Program-made: the position numbers and the translations under genes
Notes under the pieces: generated by a model
The model's database searches: none
Seen by the model: only the letters and a program-made list of their open reading frames with translations
Told to the model about the DNA's origin: nothing
NCBI GenBank assembly: GCA_003993805.1
Contig: RSEF01000014.1
Coordinates: 2,605,941-2,669,940, forward strand
Direction: 5' to 3'
DNA: 64,000 nucleotides
Origin: Himantopus leucocephalus
Lineage: Eukaryota; Chordata; Aves; Charadriiformes; Recurvirostridae
Shown: piece by piece, positions 1 to 14,261 of the stretch
How positions within the stretch are numbered: the stretch's first letter is position 1
Layout of the letters: every line of letters starts with the position of its first letter

Positions 1-3000
1 AAACTCAGCATTCAGTATGCAGCTCTTTCAAAAACCTAACTCTGGTAGTCTTCTGTTATCAACTCTGAGATAAAGGAAAAATAGCTGTTTTGTCCACATT
101 GTGCAGGAGACACTATTCACTCTGTTGCAAAGATGTGCTCTAGGCATCATCAGAAAATACGACCCTTCTCCTTAGCTTGTCAAGATTGCGCTTTTTCACC
201 TGCATGAAAAGAAAGGAAATACGATACTGCATTTTTACCAATGTTATGGAGACAAGCGACTAAGTCCTTGAGGGTTAAAAATTGGATGCATTTAAAGAAA
301 ATATCTTCCATGTACTTACCTCAAATCCATACCTCTTTCCCCAAATGAGCACAATCTGACAACATTTGAAACCAGTACGTGGGATGTAATCAACAGGAGA
401 AGCTAGAGAGAATGTGGATTCCAGTGACTTTTTTGGGTACGGAGACAGAGTGTATTACCCAAACACAGAACTCAGTGTTTTTGTTAAATATAGCCCTAAA
501 CTCTCGCTATGCTTGAAAGTATGTGTCAGCTTTATCTGCATTGACCAGTCTGTAATTTTACACCCTGTCAGAGATCCGTAAAAACAGTCTTAACACGAAC
601 TAGGTCTGTTCAGCTCGCTGAGAGCCTGTCCTTTGAGAAAACCTTGGCGCTGGAGTAATATTCATGGTCTTTTTCAATGTTGTACTGTTGCTTTTGCACC
701 AAGGCCACACCATCATAGTTGTGAGCCACAGCACAAGCTAGACAGACCTTCCTACAGTATTATTCAGCTTTGCTCGGTATAAGCACAATGGCAGTAAGAT
801 ACGTGATTCTTAGAGACAAGAGTTTTGAAAAAAAAACCAAACCACATTTAAGTGTCCTAGAAAGATTTCTACTTCTTTCTTACAACTTTGGTGGAGAGAA
901 TTTCCCACCAACAAAAGGGATCCATTAAGCTTCTTTTTTCTACTTAATTCATTGTTATCAATGAATTGCACTAAAGAGCAGCAAAAAATAAGAATATTCA
1001 AGACACCATCCTTTAATTCTGAGGTTTCTAATACTGATGCCGTTATCTTTTAAATTAAATCCTCTGCCATGATCAGGTAAATAAGTCTGTTACTCACTAA
1101 GTCTGCATGGTTCTCTTAAGAATGGTGCTAAAGCCATCATGAGGATTTTGGGCCAGCTGAGACACAGGATATCTGATCCAGCAGATCCTAACTGGAATTT
1201 CCTTAGTAGCTGAAACAGTAGAGGACAAGCTGAATTATCAAATTCATCAGACAACTTAAAATGTTCCTAAATTAAGTGGTGGAGTTAAACATACTGATTT
1301 GCTTTTCTAGGCTGGAGTGCAGGGCAACAAAGATTGTTTTGAAAAGCATTGTTTGAGCCAAATTAATTTAATTCTAAATGGAGTTAACAATAATTTCTGT
1401 ATGTTAAACCTTTTTCACCCTAACACCCTTCAAAATAATCAGGAGAGAGACATACATAGAAATCTCATGTTTGTCGCTTTAATTGTGAACATTTCTCATC
1501 TCTAATTCTATGGTTTTTTAATCTCTTCCATCTGCTCTGCATGTGTTCAGCATTCCCTGGACACAGACAGTTTAGTAACTATATTAGCTCAGTTCTGAAT
1601 TTCTTACATCAAGCCCCTGTCATTACAAGCAAGTAGGTTAGGATATTGAGTCTTACTCCTACTGCTCAGAGCAGGGCTGTAAAATTGTTGTAGCAACTGG
1701 CCTACAGTCCGCTTTGAAGTACACGCTGTAAGATCACTTTAGGGAAACAAATTGCTGCTCTATTCCAATGGGGCTTACCCACATTATTTTATATAAACAA
1801 GAAAAAACTCAAACTCTTCTCAGTTGTATGTAATAAGACAGTATCTCAAAACAGAGTTTGCTCTTTCGAGAAAGCTGAATTTGAGGCTATTTTTCTTCCT
1901 GGAGGCACACTGCAGAGCTGCGTTAGGCTGTGTAACGGTGGCTTCTGTGCTGCCCAGAGCCAGCTGCAATCTCCACGAGCTGCCACAGGCTCTAACCAGG
2001 CTTACTGGGGAAGCTGAGATAACAAGAGCCAAAGCGCCGGGGCCTCATCCCAGAGTCCGCACTCTCAAATCCCACCTCCCAGCCAACATCCCGACACAGG
2101 GGATATTCCAGAGTGCAGTCTCCAGGAGGTTTATGGATGTTTCCCTCAACAGAATAGTATAAAAGCCATTGTGGAAAGGGAGTTACAATGTTTTAACCTC
2201 TAAAGACTGCATTTTTATTTTCCATTTTACTGATTGGTTTTGTTTCTCTAATAGCTGTCTTGCTGGTTTTGCCATTGTCGTTGTTTACACAGTTTTCCTT
2301 GGAAAACTCAGGGGGGTTGCTGAAGAACTGGCAGAACTAGGACACTATGATACAGTGAAAGGGATGCCCGATTATCAGATCGTGTTTTTCATACTTTTAG
2401 TTTTAAAACTGGGTGAAACCCAATTCCACTCACCCAAAGGAAATCCTCCTTTTGGAAGGTGACCTGCTGGCCATATCAGCAGATGAGTTCCCATGTTTTT
2501 CTTTGTTTGGTTAATAACACTTAGCTAAATGCTGTCCATATTCCTGGGGTCTATTCTGCAAATAAAGGTGATTATAGAAGACGTTCAGGTAAATGCCCGA
2601 GATCAGCGGGTCCCCCCTATGCAGGAAGCCACTCTCCCTCAGATTCATCCAAGTTACTGCTCATCACAAAGCTCCCTAGACTAGCTCCATCAAAATGGAA
2701 CAGGTGATTGACAAAGATTAAGCTGATCTTTTCAGCTGCCTGCATCCATAAAGGCACTGACATAACTGCTTAAAGATACTTTAATTTAAGAGTGGTGGCC
2801 TTATATACCGACTTCAACAAGGCTCAGAACAACTTTCAAATGTTATTCAATGGATGCTTCTCTATCTGTTTTGTCATACCTACATATTTAACAGAAAAAT
2901 ATGCTTGGTTACCCAAATATTCATGAACATGAAACCATGTCTAACTTTGTACTTTTCTCCAAAGCATGACTTGAATTCTAGTTCTAATAATGCATACACT

Positions 3001-6000
3001 TTAATTCCTATGCCAAAAAATTCCATCATTCATAACCAGAAGCATTCATAATTTAAATGACTGTCTCTGCTGTTGATGACACCATCAATTATAAGGTTAT
3101 GTGATGGGGAAGATCTTCTGCACTGATTAGCACGCATTTTTCAACATCACTGTTAAGTAAAGTTTTATATAGCTGTAACTTTCAGGAAATAGTTGGGATT
3201 GGTATTCTGAAATTACCTTGCCACGGTATTCTGAGATAACAGCTTTGGAGCACTGCTTAGTAAAGGCTTCACATTTCATATGAAAATCAAATTTCAGTAA
3301 CATCACATTGTGCACAGAAGTGATTAACATTCCAGCAAAAATTTTAAGTGCCAGCTTTTGCCCAGAACTACAGCTTGTACAGCCCAGCTCAGCATTGTGT
3401 AGGACATACAACACATTTGCAAAATGGTCTTACTTTTCGAATTCAGCAAAGTACTTAAGCATATATTCTGTTTAACACCTGCTTCCATCCACCTCTACTC
3501 AGAAAAGGACAAGCCAGTATGGAGAATTCAGGAATCAGCAAGATACCTTCTGCTCTCACCTTCTGGGTTTTCAAACCTGGAGGTTGCTATAGAGTATATC
3601 CAAATGCAAAAGTTATAAAATAATGAGTAAAATCCTTCAAAAATTGTAAGATCGATCCAAGAATCTCAAGAGTTTTGTTCATCTGTTTGTTGCCTATGTA
3701 TTATAATGCCACCCTGCAAGTTGTCTCAGAGAATAACAGATGCAGTCACTTACCGCTGGCAGGCCTTGGCTTGTGAGAGAGCAAGAGCTCACAGTCGATT
3801 TCCAAACGGTTCAAGGACATTTCCTGCTCTAACAGCTAACCAGTCACAGCCAGACTCCAATTTCTGTGAAGAAGGAGACAGGCCTCCTGCCCTAGAGATT
3901 CACTTAGCCTTTTACTCCTGAAGTTTCCAGTTTAAAAAAAATTCCTTTTTAAATGTGTCCTTCTAGTAAAATGCAATCAGCGCTACAATCCAGCTTAGAT
4001 GGAGGCCATTGCAATTCAAGGAAAGACCGTTGTGAATTTATCACTAGAATACAACATTTTACACCTGACTGCAGCAATTAGCTAACAGGATCCATAGCGA
4101 ATACAATGTGGTTTGTCCATAGAAGAATTATAACAACTCACATTTTCTGTCTGTGTGTTCCATACTATACAATAAAGCTTGAAATCACTGGACTATCTGG
4201 ACACTGGTATTGCTCAGGAGCTACAGCACAAATGCAGCACTGTATAGAAAGAACAGTGCCCGCTTCTGTCTTTTCATCCCACTGATCCTTTAAATATTTG
4301 AACAGTGGAATCACTTTATTGAAGCACCATTTGATTAAACCAGGCTTAGCTCTCAAATGCTCAGGGAATTCCTGTTTGTAAAGACTTAATGTTTCCATAC
4401 CCAATGCCATCATGTCTCTAGTACCAATTTCCATATTAATTCAGCTTACTTTTCTACAGTCCTCATTCTAATTATTGTCAGTGCTTTGCTGTTTGTTGGC
4501 AATGTCTAACAAGGGACGAAGGAATGCTTCCGAGTTCCTGAGTCCAAGTACGTGCCCTGGAGACATGAACTCCACAGTCTGGCAATACCCAAACACCTGC
4601 CAGCCCCTTATTATGCCCTAGTTTCCCCAGAAAAGAAGTCCAAGCACACAGGCTGGACTGGAGCTGTGCCAGGTTTTGACCAGTTCCTGATCTCAGCAGC
4701 AGGGAGTTAAGTCACACCTCACCAGCACCTGTAAACCAGACTGGGTATGGGCTTTGTACAAGGGAAAAACATCTCTGACAGCCAATTTTATGTCAGTTAG
4801 CATTTGGGTTTTTTGAAACTCATATATCCTTGAAATATATATACCCTTAGCAAGCAATTCTGCCAGAAAAATTGAAGGCACTGCTTTTATTCAGCAATAT
4901 CAGTACTAGATTGGATGCGTGAATAATGACCCAATTCTTATTTCACACTCCTGCAGTGACATAACTGCAAAGAGCTGCTTCTGTGTATGGTGGGACACGC
5001 TACTGACACAGCCTGATAAGGGCTGTACAGGAATGTACAGGCGGGCTCAAAAACGTCGGAGTTCATTTCAAACATATCTACACCTGAAAGCCTGCTGCAA
5101 CCGATGATTATTTATGGTGCTTATAAACCACAGTCATGGAGCAGGACTGCACTGCGCTACGCAGCGTAAACACGCAGACCGGCGTTACAACCGGACCCTC
5201 TGCCAGGGCGTTATCAGACAGGAGCTGAGGAACATAGCTCCAGAACAGAATACAGTAGATCAAATATTGAATAGAACTTCTGTTCTCAGCATGGATCTTC
5301 ACGTCCAACTTAGCTAGAGAAGATTGCCTTGACAGAACTGATTTTATTTTCTACTCAAAACACATGATTATCCCACACCCACCTTTTTATTGGCAATTTT
5401 ATTAGGATACTTCCAAAACTAGTAAGCTTTTTGCTTCAGAATTAAAGCAGGAAGATTATTTAATCTATAGGCTTTCTGACACTCACTGCATGTAATTTTT
5501 AAGCTGTGGATAGAGTCATCCAGAGGTTCAAGTATTTTGTCCATTTATGACTGATTGCGTCAGATTTCATAGACCCAGAAATCTATCATTTCAGAAATCA
5601 TTCTACATGAATTTCTTTCTTCAAAAAAAAGTCTTTTTCTTTCTGCATCAATGCATGAACATTTTCAAAAACAAACAGAAACAGAAGTGAACTGGAAAGT
5701 CTGAATTTAGAAACAAAAATCTCAAGTTACAGCCTAAGAAATCACATAGATTTTACATCTGGACCACATTCCTTTCAAATTTTGGAATCAGAATTGAAAC
5801 TCTCTCTTGCAAATTTCAGATATGCAGAACCAGAAATTGTCCAATTTATGTAAACAATCCAATTGGCTTAAAAATTATGCTTTACACATGTGAGAAAAAT
5901 ATGATTGAAGAAATTTTGTAAATTAGCACTCTAAAGGGCATTTGAAGTTGAAAAGTTACCTTGTAAATTCTTAGAATCTCTGGAAATCTACCTCAGGTTG

Positions 6001-9000
6001 AAGCCACTTGACATACAATGATAGCTGGTGAAAAATAAATTAATTAATTTTTGTGATTCAATCAAGTTTGCAAAAATAAAACAGATGTTATTTGGTATAT
6101 TTCCCACGTAAAGCTTCCTTACCCCATAACAACTGTTCTGGTGTTTTTCTTTTTCAGCATTTTACTGGGGGGTTGTTACGAGGTGTCTACAGATATTAGA
6201 TTAAGTAACATAAATGTAAAATCACTCACAAATATTTGCAGATCACTCCAAGGGTTATGTTCCTCAAATGACAGGGGCATGATGCATTAATACAGTTACA
6301 CTAAATTACATTCATACAATTTCTTTCATCTCATATATTCCCAAAGCAAATTACAAGCTGAATGAATATTCTACTCTCATTATTCACATGCCATTTAACA
6401 ATAGGTTAAACACATTATATACGGTGATTTCTGTTCCTTGACTGGTGACTATGGATATCCCTATCATAAGCATTCAGGCAAAACGATTTCTGGCATACCC
6501 AAGGGCAGCAAATCACACTTATTTAAATTAAAGTAGGCATTCACAACTGTTTAGTGTATTTTTGTTATTCTGTTGCATACATGATTCATGTCAGCACTCA
6601 GAGAAGAATGACAAGAATATATTCTAGAACAATCACATAACTTATGATGACCTAAAATACAGCTTTTCAACCTGGGGGAGTAACTTCAGGCATTAGAAGA
6701 GTTAAGATCGAAAATGGGAAGAATAAAACAAGAAGGGAGGAACGTTCCATTACAGAGCCTTCTAGAAGGCGATGAGACTCGAGCAAAGTGAAATGCTCAA
6801 GTCCCAGGGTTTAAAACTGCTTTTAGTGGTAACCTGACAATCTGAAAGGGATATCTTCTGCTTACTTTTTATACTTCCCCGGTTCTTCTCCCTGCCAAGT
6901 TGGATGGCAGCTGGAAAATTACTAACAGTATTTGATTTAAGAAAGTAAAAATGACCAGACAGATGTTTTTGCAATCTCTAATGTAGGGCTTGAAAATAAA
7001 ATGGTTGTAAATAGAGTTACATGATCCTTGTGCATTTCATCCTGCCAGCCAGTGCACGTGTTCTGGATCTCTAGTGCCTCCAATCTCACCGCAAAAGTGA
7101 CTCCAAAATTTGCTGGAGTCCGAATGCAGCTCAACAGACTAGAGCCATAAATCATTTGATGTTCATGCTTTACCCTTAAAATTTCAGAGAACAAAAGGAA
7201 TCATCTTGCTGAAGTCCCTTAGAAAACAAAGCACACTTTTAAAGGCTGCATCCCTATGCGATTCACACACAAAAGTTCAAACTAATGGCAACAGTCCACA
7301 GGCATTAAGGGAAATAACAGCAATCAATGCTATTTTTAAAGGGAAGAGTGGGGGCGAGGGGTTAACATATGTGGAATTAGCTCTGGGCAAAATGAGAAGC
7401 CATTGCATCTAAAATCAAATGCATTCTCTGAAACAGACACCAGAGCCCAAATTCCCATGTAGACTCCAGCAGTCCAAAAGTTTCAGCAGAATTTGGCCTT
7501 CCTCTTAACTTAGCTTCATTAGGTCATATCATGCCATTGGTTTTTATGTTGGACGCCCTACTTACTGCACATCAGTTGTTGGCACTATGTAGGCAATTTT
7601 CCGAATTGGAGGGGGAGAAAAGGGTGGTGTGTGCACAAGGGAGAGGAATTTTTTTCCATGTAGAATAAAAGTCATTTCTTAGAAGAGTTTGAGGGGGGAA
7701 ATTGATATTTGTAACCCTTCTACCAGATGTCACCAGTGGCACAAGAGCCAGTATTAAATATCTGTCCATCAAATTCTTCTTGAAATTTTTCAGCGTCAGC
7801 TGGTCAACAACCCATTCAGAAAACTGGGAAAGCTGAAATCTTCCACGGCCATTCTTAACCAACGGTTCTTCCCCTCACAAGAATTATCTGTGTCTGAAAC
7901 TTTTTCATGGAGGACAGACATGCAGAATTTGTAAAAAGAAAAAACCTTGCAGCAATAATTTTTCTTATGTTTATATGCAGTAAGTAAAATAACACCCCCT
8001 CCACTCACAGCATCTTTTGCAATAGTCTTTTGTTCCTTTCTCATCAGCTGCGGTCGATGCTGGATGCATTAAGGTCCCGTAAGTAACCACTTGCTGCTTT
8101 TTCAGCTTCACACTAGGATTGATCAGTTGTTGGCTCCAGTGCTTGGCTAGGTTTGCCTTCCATCTTAGAGGGAAACGCTTCTGAAAAAAGATGCCTTGAT
8201 ACTCTTTCTGACATTAAGACAGTCTCTGCACCGTCGCCTCTCACTGTGCCACCACCTCAAGCTGTGATGCCAATTGCTCTGTCATCCCTTGCCACCCTGT
8301 ACCCCTGGCCATAATGCCGTCTTGTGCTGCCATCCAGATGACTTGTCTTTCACTGTTCTGCTGCCTCGAGCCACAGCTGAGATCAAGGCTTAGAGGCTCC
8401 TCACTCAGTTAGGCTACAACATTCAGGAAAGAAAACTGAGATCATCAAATTGTTTCTATGCTATTTAAAAAAAAAACCAAACCAAACCAAAACGGTATCT
8501 AGCACAAAGGAAGACTTGGAAACGGCGCTGGCCAAAAATCTAAAAACCATCACTGATCTTAAAGAGATTGGAAGGTAGGCTACAAAATTGCAAAGACACT
8601 CCTCACATATTGTTCCCTGCAGTGATGCTGCTACTGAAATTTTTCTCTCTCTTCTGAAAGCAAAGATCCTTCATGTAGGGCTCAGGGGCTTTTGTCTGAG
8701 ACAGCTGGGTAGATCACAACCCCTTTGCTTCATACATACACGACTAAACAGGATGTCAGAACCTTTCAGAATTCTAAGATTTTCTCTGGAAACATACCAG
8801 ACGAAATACCCTCCCCCAACCAACTGTTCCCATGGACTGACATCATATTATTTTACCTCCGGTAGCAACAAATTCACTGTGTGGTGCTTTTTTCAAAACA
8901 ACAACAGACCAGACATTCTGGGAGACAACCCAACTATTATTTTCCCTAAATGGTTTGCTACACAAACAATATTTGAACAGGACATTTTTAATCTTTTGGT

Positions 9001-9395
9001 TTTGTTTAGTGCTCTAATGATGAAACTATCACATGTAGCGTCTACAGATAAGATAATAAGTTATCACGTTTAAACATTCAATAAAGGCATCTCTTCAGAA
9101 GTTAGTAGTGCTTCATTTCATCCGACTCCTCGGCTCAAGCGTATCCAATGGTGGGGGGGATTTCTGCCCTACATCATACAAAGAAGTTGGTATTTTCTGC
9201 TTAAATCAGAAGAAATTTAATATGACTCTCTCCTTTTCGCCTATCTAGCCACTTATCTTGTTTCGTTTGCAAATATCATATGTATTCTCTTGAGATAAAA
9301 ATAGTGCGAGATGATTAGTTAGGCAAGTTCATTTGACACCGTTCCCCCTTCGTGACGCTGAAATCTAAAATCTGTATATGGTATACAACTTAAAG
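1..9395. other. Intergenic sequence, no gene recognised
   Basis: No exon of a family I recognise appears on either strand. The open frames are short, lack homologous motifs and mostly overlap one another. Two points are noted elsewhere: a minus-strand 89-codon frame at 4165-4434 with protein-like composition, and a TATA-like TATAAAAG at 2158-2165 next to a locally GC-richer stretch (about 1900-2150). A short CCAAA-type simple repeat follows an A run near 8466-8492. Everything else looks like ordinary AT-rich intergenic DNA. Confidence 0.55.
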
Positions 9396-9489
9396 TATAT
9401 ATATGCAAGCTCAGCTCTGGTGGAGACACACAGCAAGTACGTTCCTCCCGACCAGACTGCTTCCTCATCCAGTCAAGAAGACCACAAAG
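9396..9489 (+). promoter_or_regulatory. Candidate TATA box and non-coding exon 1 of parvalbumin gene A
   Basis: A TATATATAT run lies at 9396-9404. About 30 bp downstream begins a stretch that ends in a strong donor, ACCACAAAG|GTAAGC, with GT at 9490-9491. A first exon of roughly 9426-9489 would join the 7-nt leader of coding exon 1 at 11264 across a 1.77-kb intron. Parvalbumin genes usually have an intron in the 5' UTR just before the ATG, so this fits the family. The transcription start is inferred from TATA spacing only. Confidence 0.5.
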
Positions 9490-11270
9490 GTAAGCTGATT
9501 AGATCCTCTGCTTTCAGGAAAAGAAACACGAAAGCAAAATGCTGCCTAAATAGAAAACGCCTATGCAATTAAAATATCTATTCTTCTACCAGCTTCTAGT
9601 ATGTCTTATCTTTTTTACAAGCTAACATAGAATAGAATCGGCATTCAGATCATAGGATGGAAAAAGACAGGAACGATGCCCCTTGTAAAAAATGAGACTG
9701 TGCTGCAATTTTTAGGTTTTCCTTCAACTCTTCCCCATTTTTAATCCTGTCAGCAGTGAGAATTAAGTGAATGGCAGAGCTCCAAATTATCTCGCCTAGT
9801 GCTGAGAGGGGGAAGGACTTTGCAGAAGAAGCCACTGGGATAAAATGATTGCTAGCAAAACAGCAGTAACTCAGCAGCCTTAGCTGGAGAAGTGCTCATT
9901 GCCATCAGCGTGAATTTGTCCCATGTCTTCTTACACTTCCTGAGATCTTCAGAAAGGGACTGAAGCGGCTGACAATCTCCCCTGCTGCAAACCCCCAGGT
10001 ACGGAGGCAGACCTTTCGTACTGGGAGCAGTTTCAACCTGTGTGTAGATCTCCAACCAGTGCACAGGCTACGAATGGTTACCAGCATCACTTTCCTTCGC
10101 ATGAATGCTGCTTTCCATGCTCAGACAGGAGGGATGATGATGTTGAAGATCGGTTAGAGAGTCATAAAAAGATATTTCTGTTTTCTTGTGGCTTTCAAGA
10201 ATAACTTTTCTATGCCTTAGTTCCCCTTCCTTCATTAACATGAAGCTACTTTACAGTATTGTCGCAAGTTTTAACTTGCACTGGCATGTGCAGTTTACCA
10301 AACCGTAAATGCATCAATGCCATGTTCACACTGAAAAATTGACTAGAAATCCAGGCCTTGTAGCATTTTCTTAAGCAATATATATTACATTGGCAAACTA
10401 TTGCAGCTGTCGGTGGCTGAATGAGACAAAGAGTATCTTTTGTCAAATGCTGCTGTATCAGAAGAAAACACCTCCTCCACTCTACTAGGAACGGATAATA
10501 AGTCTCAATACCTCTGTTCTAAGCACAGCAACATACTGTAATGCCAAAATTTGAATAAAAATCTGTTTTGTTATCGCCGACATGGAATAAAAAACCCAAC
10601 CCACAGCAGACTTAAGAAAACCTTTTTATAAAGTTATCATGAGGTGTAGTCTTTTCATTATACAGCAGCCCAGCAAGCCAAATGTCTAGTGGAGTTACAT
10701 TTATTGTTGCAACTAAACAGGAGGGACTTACTCTCCAAATTTAGATTTCCTTGAAACGAGTAAGATTATTATTACTTATTCTACACTATTATTTTTAATT
10801 CTTTGAAAAGATCACTACGTGTGTTGATAACAATAGTACATTTTTTAAATGCCAATTACATTTATTCCAGATACAGTTCTAGGGCACATACTGAGCCTTT
10901 TCTTTCATGTATGCTGTAAATATATGCCCGTTTTAATTGAGTAATAATCCACCTCCAGGAAAGCCCACACAGAAGTCATGAAGTTTTGTGGTGCTAGACA
11001 CCTTTGATTCGCTCTCCCAGTGCACCACCGGCATCAGACCGTCCCGAAGCCCCACACTCCCGCCTGCAGAATTCCCCCTCGTTACCCAGCTTTAAGTGGA
11101 AGCACCTGCTGCAGACATCTGTTACAGTACGCCCCGCTTACCAGGAGATGAATAATGTCTCCCCTATCATATACTGTCACAGCAGCAACTTCAAATAGAG
11201 CCATGAAAGAGGTAGAGAAGTAATTTTAATGACTAAGTAGCTCACATTTAATTTATTTTACAGTTCAACA

Positions 11271-13961
11271 ATGGCCATCACTGACATCCTTTCTGCTAAA
11301 GATATCGAATCTGCTCTCTCCAGCTGCCAGGGTAAGGAATGGTCTCTCTGCAGCCAGAAGATGCGTATCATTTTTATGTCTTAAGATGACATGCCTACCA
11401 TTTTCCCCTCAGATTCCTTCCCCGTGAGATCTCTTTCTAGCTACATTACAGTACAGCCCCTTGAATTCAGACAGTCTCACAAGTGGTTATGCAGTGGGTA
11501 ACACTCCCTGAGACACAGAGCAGCAATTAAAGGGCTACGGTTTCAGTTAGGGCTGGCTTAACTCTAAACTTTGTCAATTTTTGAACCTGTTAAAGACTTA
11601 TATTTAAATAGTTAGCCTTTTCCTGCAAAATGTCAAAAGAAGCTTCAGCTTGCAGAATCAAAGTGTCATTTGTGAAGCAATGACGACTCTTAGTTCTCTT
11701 AAGAGTCTCTCAGCATGATCAAGGCAATTTTCCAAATGCTCAAAGAGCTAGTTTAAGACCGCAAATTACTTTTCTACCGAAGCCTTCACCACAGTAAGGA
11801 CTAAGTGAAAATGATAAGCATCAGAGGAGTTGGTCTGTAGCCACAGTAGCACCCTCTAAATATTTATTATTAATTGCATGTGACACATTGCATAAATCCT
11901 GATTTAGCAGAATATGCATTGTAGCAGAAGCTTCAAACTGGCTGAAAGGATAAATGACCACAGGCACAGAGTGATTAAAAAGTGAAATTATCCACCATAT
12001 CTTCTTTTTTGCTACACTGGGGAACAAGAGAAAGAGGAGTGGGCTGATGCTTAAGAAAAGACGTACATTTTCCCAAGGGATACGTGTAGCAGTAGCAACT
12101 TCAAGGGAAAAATATTTAAACTTCTGTTTCTTCCAGCTGATGATTCCTTCAATTACAAGTCTTTCTTCTCCATGGTTGGTTTATCCAGCAAAACTCCTGA
12201 TCAGATAAAGAAAGTTTTTGGAATCCTTGATCAGGACAAGAGTGGTTTCATCGAAGAAGAGGAGCTTCAGTAAGTATTTATTTAAACAATGTAAAACTTT
12301 GAACTTGCTTGGTGTCCTAGAAGAAACTTGCTGTTATTTTAAAAATAAACCACAACTCCTTGTCTTTCCTTGAACCTGTGTGGATTTCCTCAGATAATCA
12401 GAGCAGGCATTACGCTACAGGTGTTTTGGCATGGGTTTAAGAAAACCAAAAATACCAATATGCCAAAGACATTTCAGAGAATAAAACTCAAGCACAGTAC
12501 TCGACCCTGTTCTGTTTCAGGCTGTTTCTGAAGAATTTCTCCTCGAGTGCCAGAGTCCTCACCTCTGCGGAGACCAAGGCTTTTCTGGCTGCAGGCGACA
12601 CTGACGGTGATGGCAAAATTGGAGTGGAAGGTAAGACTTTTGGAAACTTCATAGAATTTGTGTTTTAAAATGCATGCGTTTAGGGCTGCATTTAAACTGC
12701 GGCATGAAGAATATATCCAAGTACTTTGGCCAGGTACTTTCTGCCACGATTTTTACGCTAGTGAATACTATTTTCATAGCTTTATTCCCATCTGGTCTCT
12801 ATTGCAGCAACAGCATAGTTAGGCCCATGTAGAGCCTGTTCTTCCAATCAGTAACAACAGCTTTGGGGTTAATTCTGCCATATGTCTGATCCATAGACTC
12901 GATGTGCCAGATTTTTAAAATATGCTGAACACCTATTCATTCTTTGAATTTCCATTTTGGCAGTGGATGCTGTGCACTTCTGGCCATATCACACTTTCAT
13001 TTGTAAACACGCTTCCACCTACATAAATTTATTTCTTCATCTACCACTATCAAAGGTTGGCAAATATTACTGAGTGGTTAATTCAGTAATGTAAAATAAG
13101 ACTGGTATTGTTTTTCAAGGCTAGAACTGCGGCAATGCAGCACAGAATTTTGTGCTGGAGAATTATCTGATAAGGGCAAATTTCACTGGGCAGTCCTTCT
13201 ATGAGAAACGAAATCAAATTCCTACAGAAAACCTTGCAGGGATGACGTGAACCAGCCAGGATATTTCTTTTAGAAATTGCAGCAAGGGAAAATAGGACAT
13301 TATGCATCATATATTAGAGATGAAGTCACTGAAAACGGGGCTGTCTCAGCTGAACTAGGACAGGTGGCAATAACTCTAACAGAGACACGTGCTAATCTTA
13401 GCCAGAGTTTGGGAGGAGAGGGAGATACACTGTTGGAGGAATTTGCTTTAGCAGCAGCTTTTGCAGCTTCAGTTTGAGCCCCAAATAGGGCATTATATTA
13501 TGCAGATCTTAGCCCTTAACCATTGAATCTCCCATTCTAAAATTACATTGCTACAAATATTTTTTCTTTGGAATAACAAAACCAAAAAATCCCTCATATT
13601 GAAAGCTACAGGCTCGACCTAATTCAGTCTCTGCTTCCTTGGCTATAATCAGAGTTTGTAATGGGTTAAAGATAGTTTACCTTTAACTCAGCATTTCCCA
13701 CAAATAAGAATTTACAGATGCGTTCCTCCTCTCTGCACTTACTCTTTTTAAGGAGTGAAAAATCTGTTACGCCCCCAGAAACTCAGTTTAGCAGTAGCTT
13801 ATGCAGTGTTATAATAACTTTGGGAGCCCTCCATGTCTAGGAGTTTAAGTCATTTTTATCTATCTTTTCTAAAGATGTTAAAAACCACTTTCATCTAGTT
13901 TTATTCCCTGCCTTTCTCATTTTCTTCCTTGACAGAATTCCAGTCTCTGGTGAAGGCATAG
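11271..13961 (+). CDS. ATH: Beta-parvalbumin, avian thymic hormone type (gene A)
   Basis: Cytosolic EF-hand calcium buffer. Coding exons are 11271-11331, 12137-12269, 12521-12630 and 13936-13961, all with GT-AG introns, giving 109 residues. The protein starts [20 protein letters not shown] and ends EFQSLVKA, which I recognise as avian thymic hormone, the thymic beta-parvalbumin of chicken. The inactive AB domain is about residues 1-38. The CD loop is residues 52-63 (ligands D52, D54, S56, F58 backbone, E60, E63). The EF loop is 91-102 (D91, D93, D95, K97 backbone, G99, E102). The R76-E82 pair typical of parvalbumins is present. Both loops look fully functional. The ATG lies 7 nt after the acceptor at 11262-11263. 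The nearest relative in the window is gene B (74/109 identical). Assignment to the ATH orthologue is from recalled sequence. Confidence 0.95.
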
Positions 13962-14235
13962 ACAGCATTAGACCAAAGGCAACCTTGGACTGACTCTTCC
14001 AATTACCTCGTCCAACAAGCACTTCGCACTCAGCATGTGTTTGTACATTTTTATATTGCTTCAGGCAGTAACAATTCCCCATCCATCAAGTTCACACACC
14101 GGATTGCTCAGAAATCTTGCAATGTACAGATTTTTTGGTCACATGGTATTGTTACACTTCCATTGTAAAGAAGGCACTTTGTGATTTTCAACCACTCGTA
14201 ATGTTGAAATTGTGGCTGGAAGAGGGGAGAAAAAA

Positions 14236-14241
14236 ATTAAA
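14236..14241 (+). terminator. Possible polyadenylation signal ATTAAA for gene A
   Basis: This is the first variant poly(A) hexamer after the stop codon at 13959-13961, giving a 3' UTR of about 290 nt. I see no AATAAA in the following kilobase. It sits in an A-rich simple-repeat context, so the match may be fortuitous. Confidence 0.3.
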
Positions 14242-14261
14242 AAAACAACAACAACAACAAC
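14242..14261 (+). repeat. (CAA)n simple repeat
   Basis: Short run of ACA/CAA triplets directly after an A-rich stretch, downstream of gene A. Confidence 0.8.

Noticed and set aside
8588..9073. 161-codon plus-strand frame
   Set aside because: No recognisable domain and composition typical of AT-rich intergenic DNA. The nearby evidence for gene A starts only at 9396.
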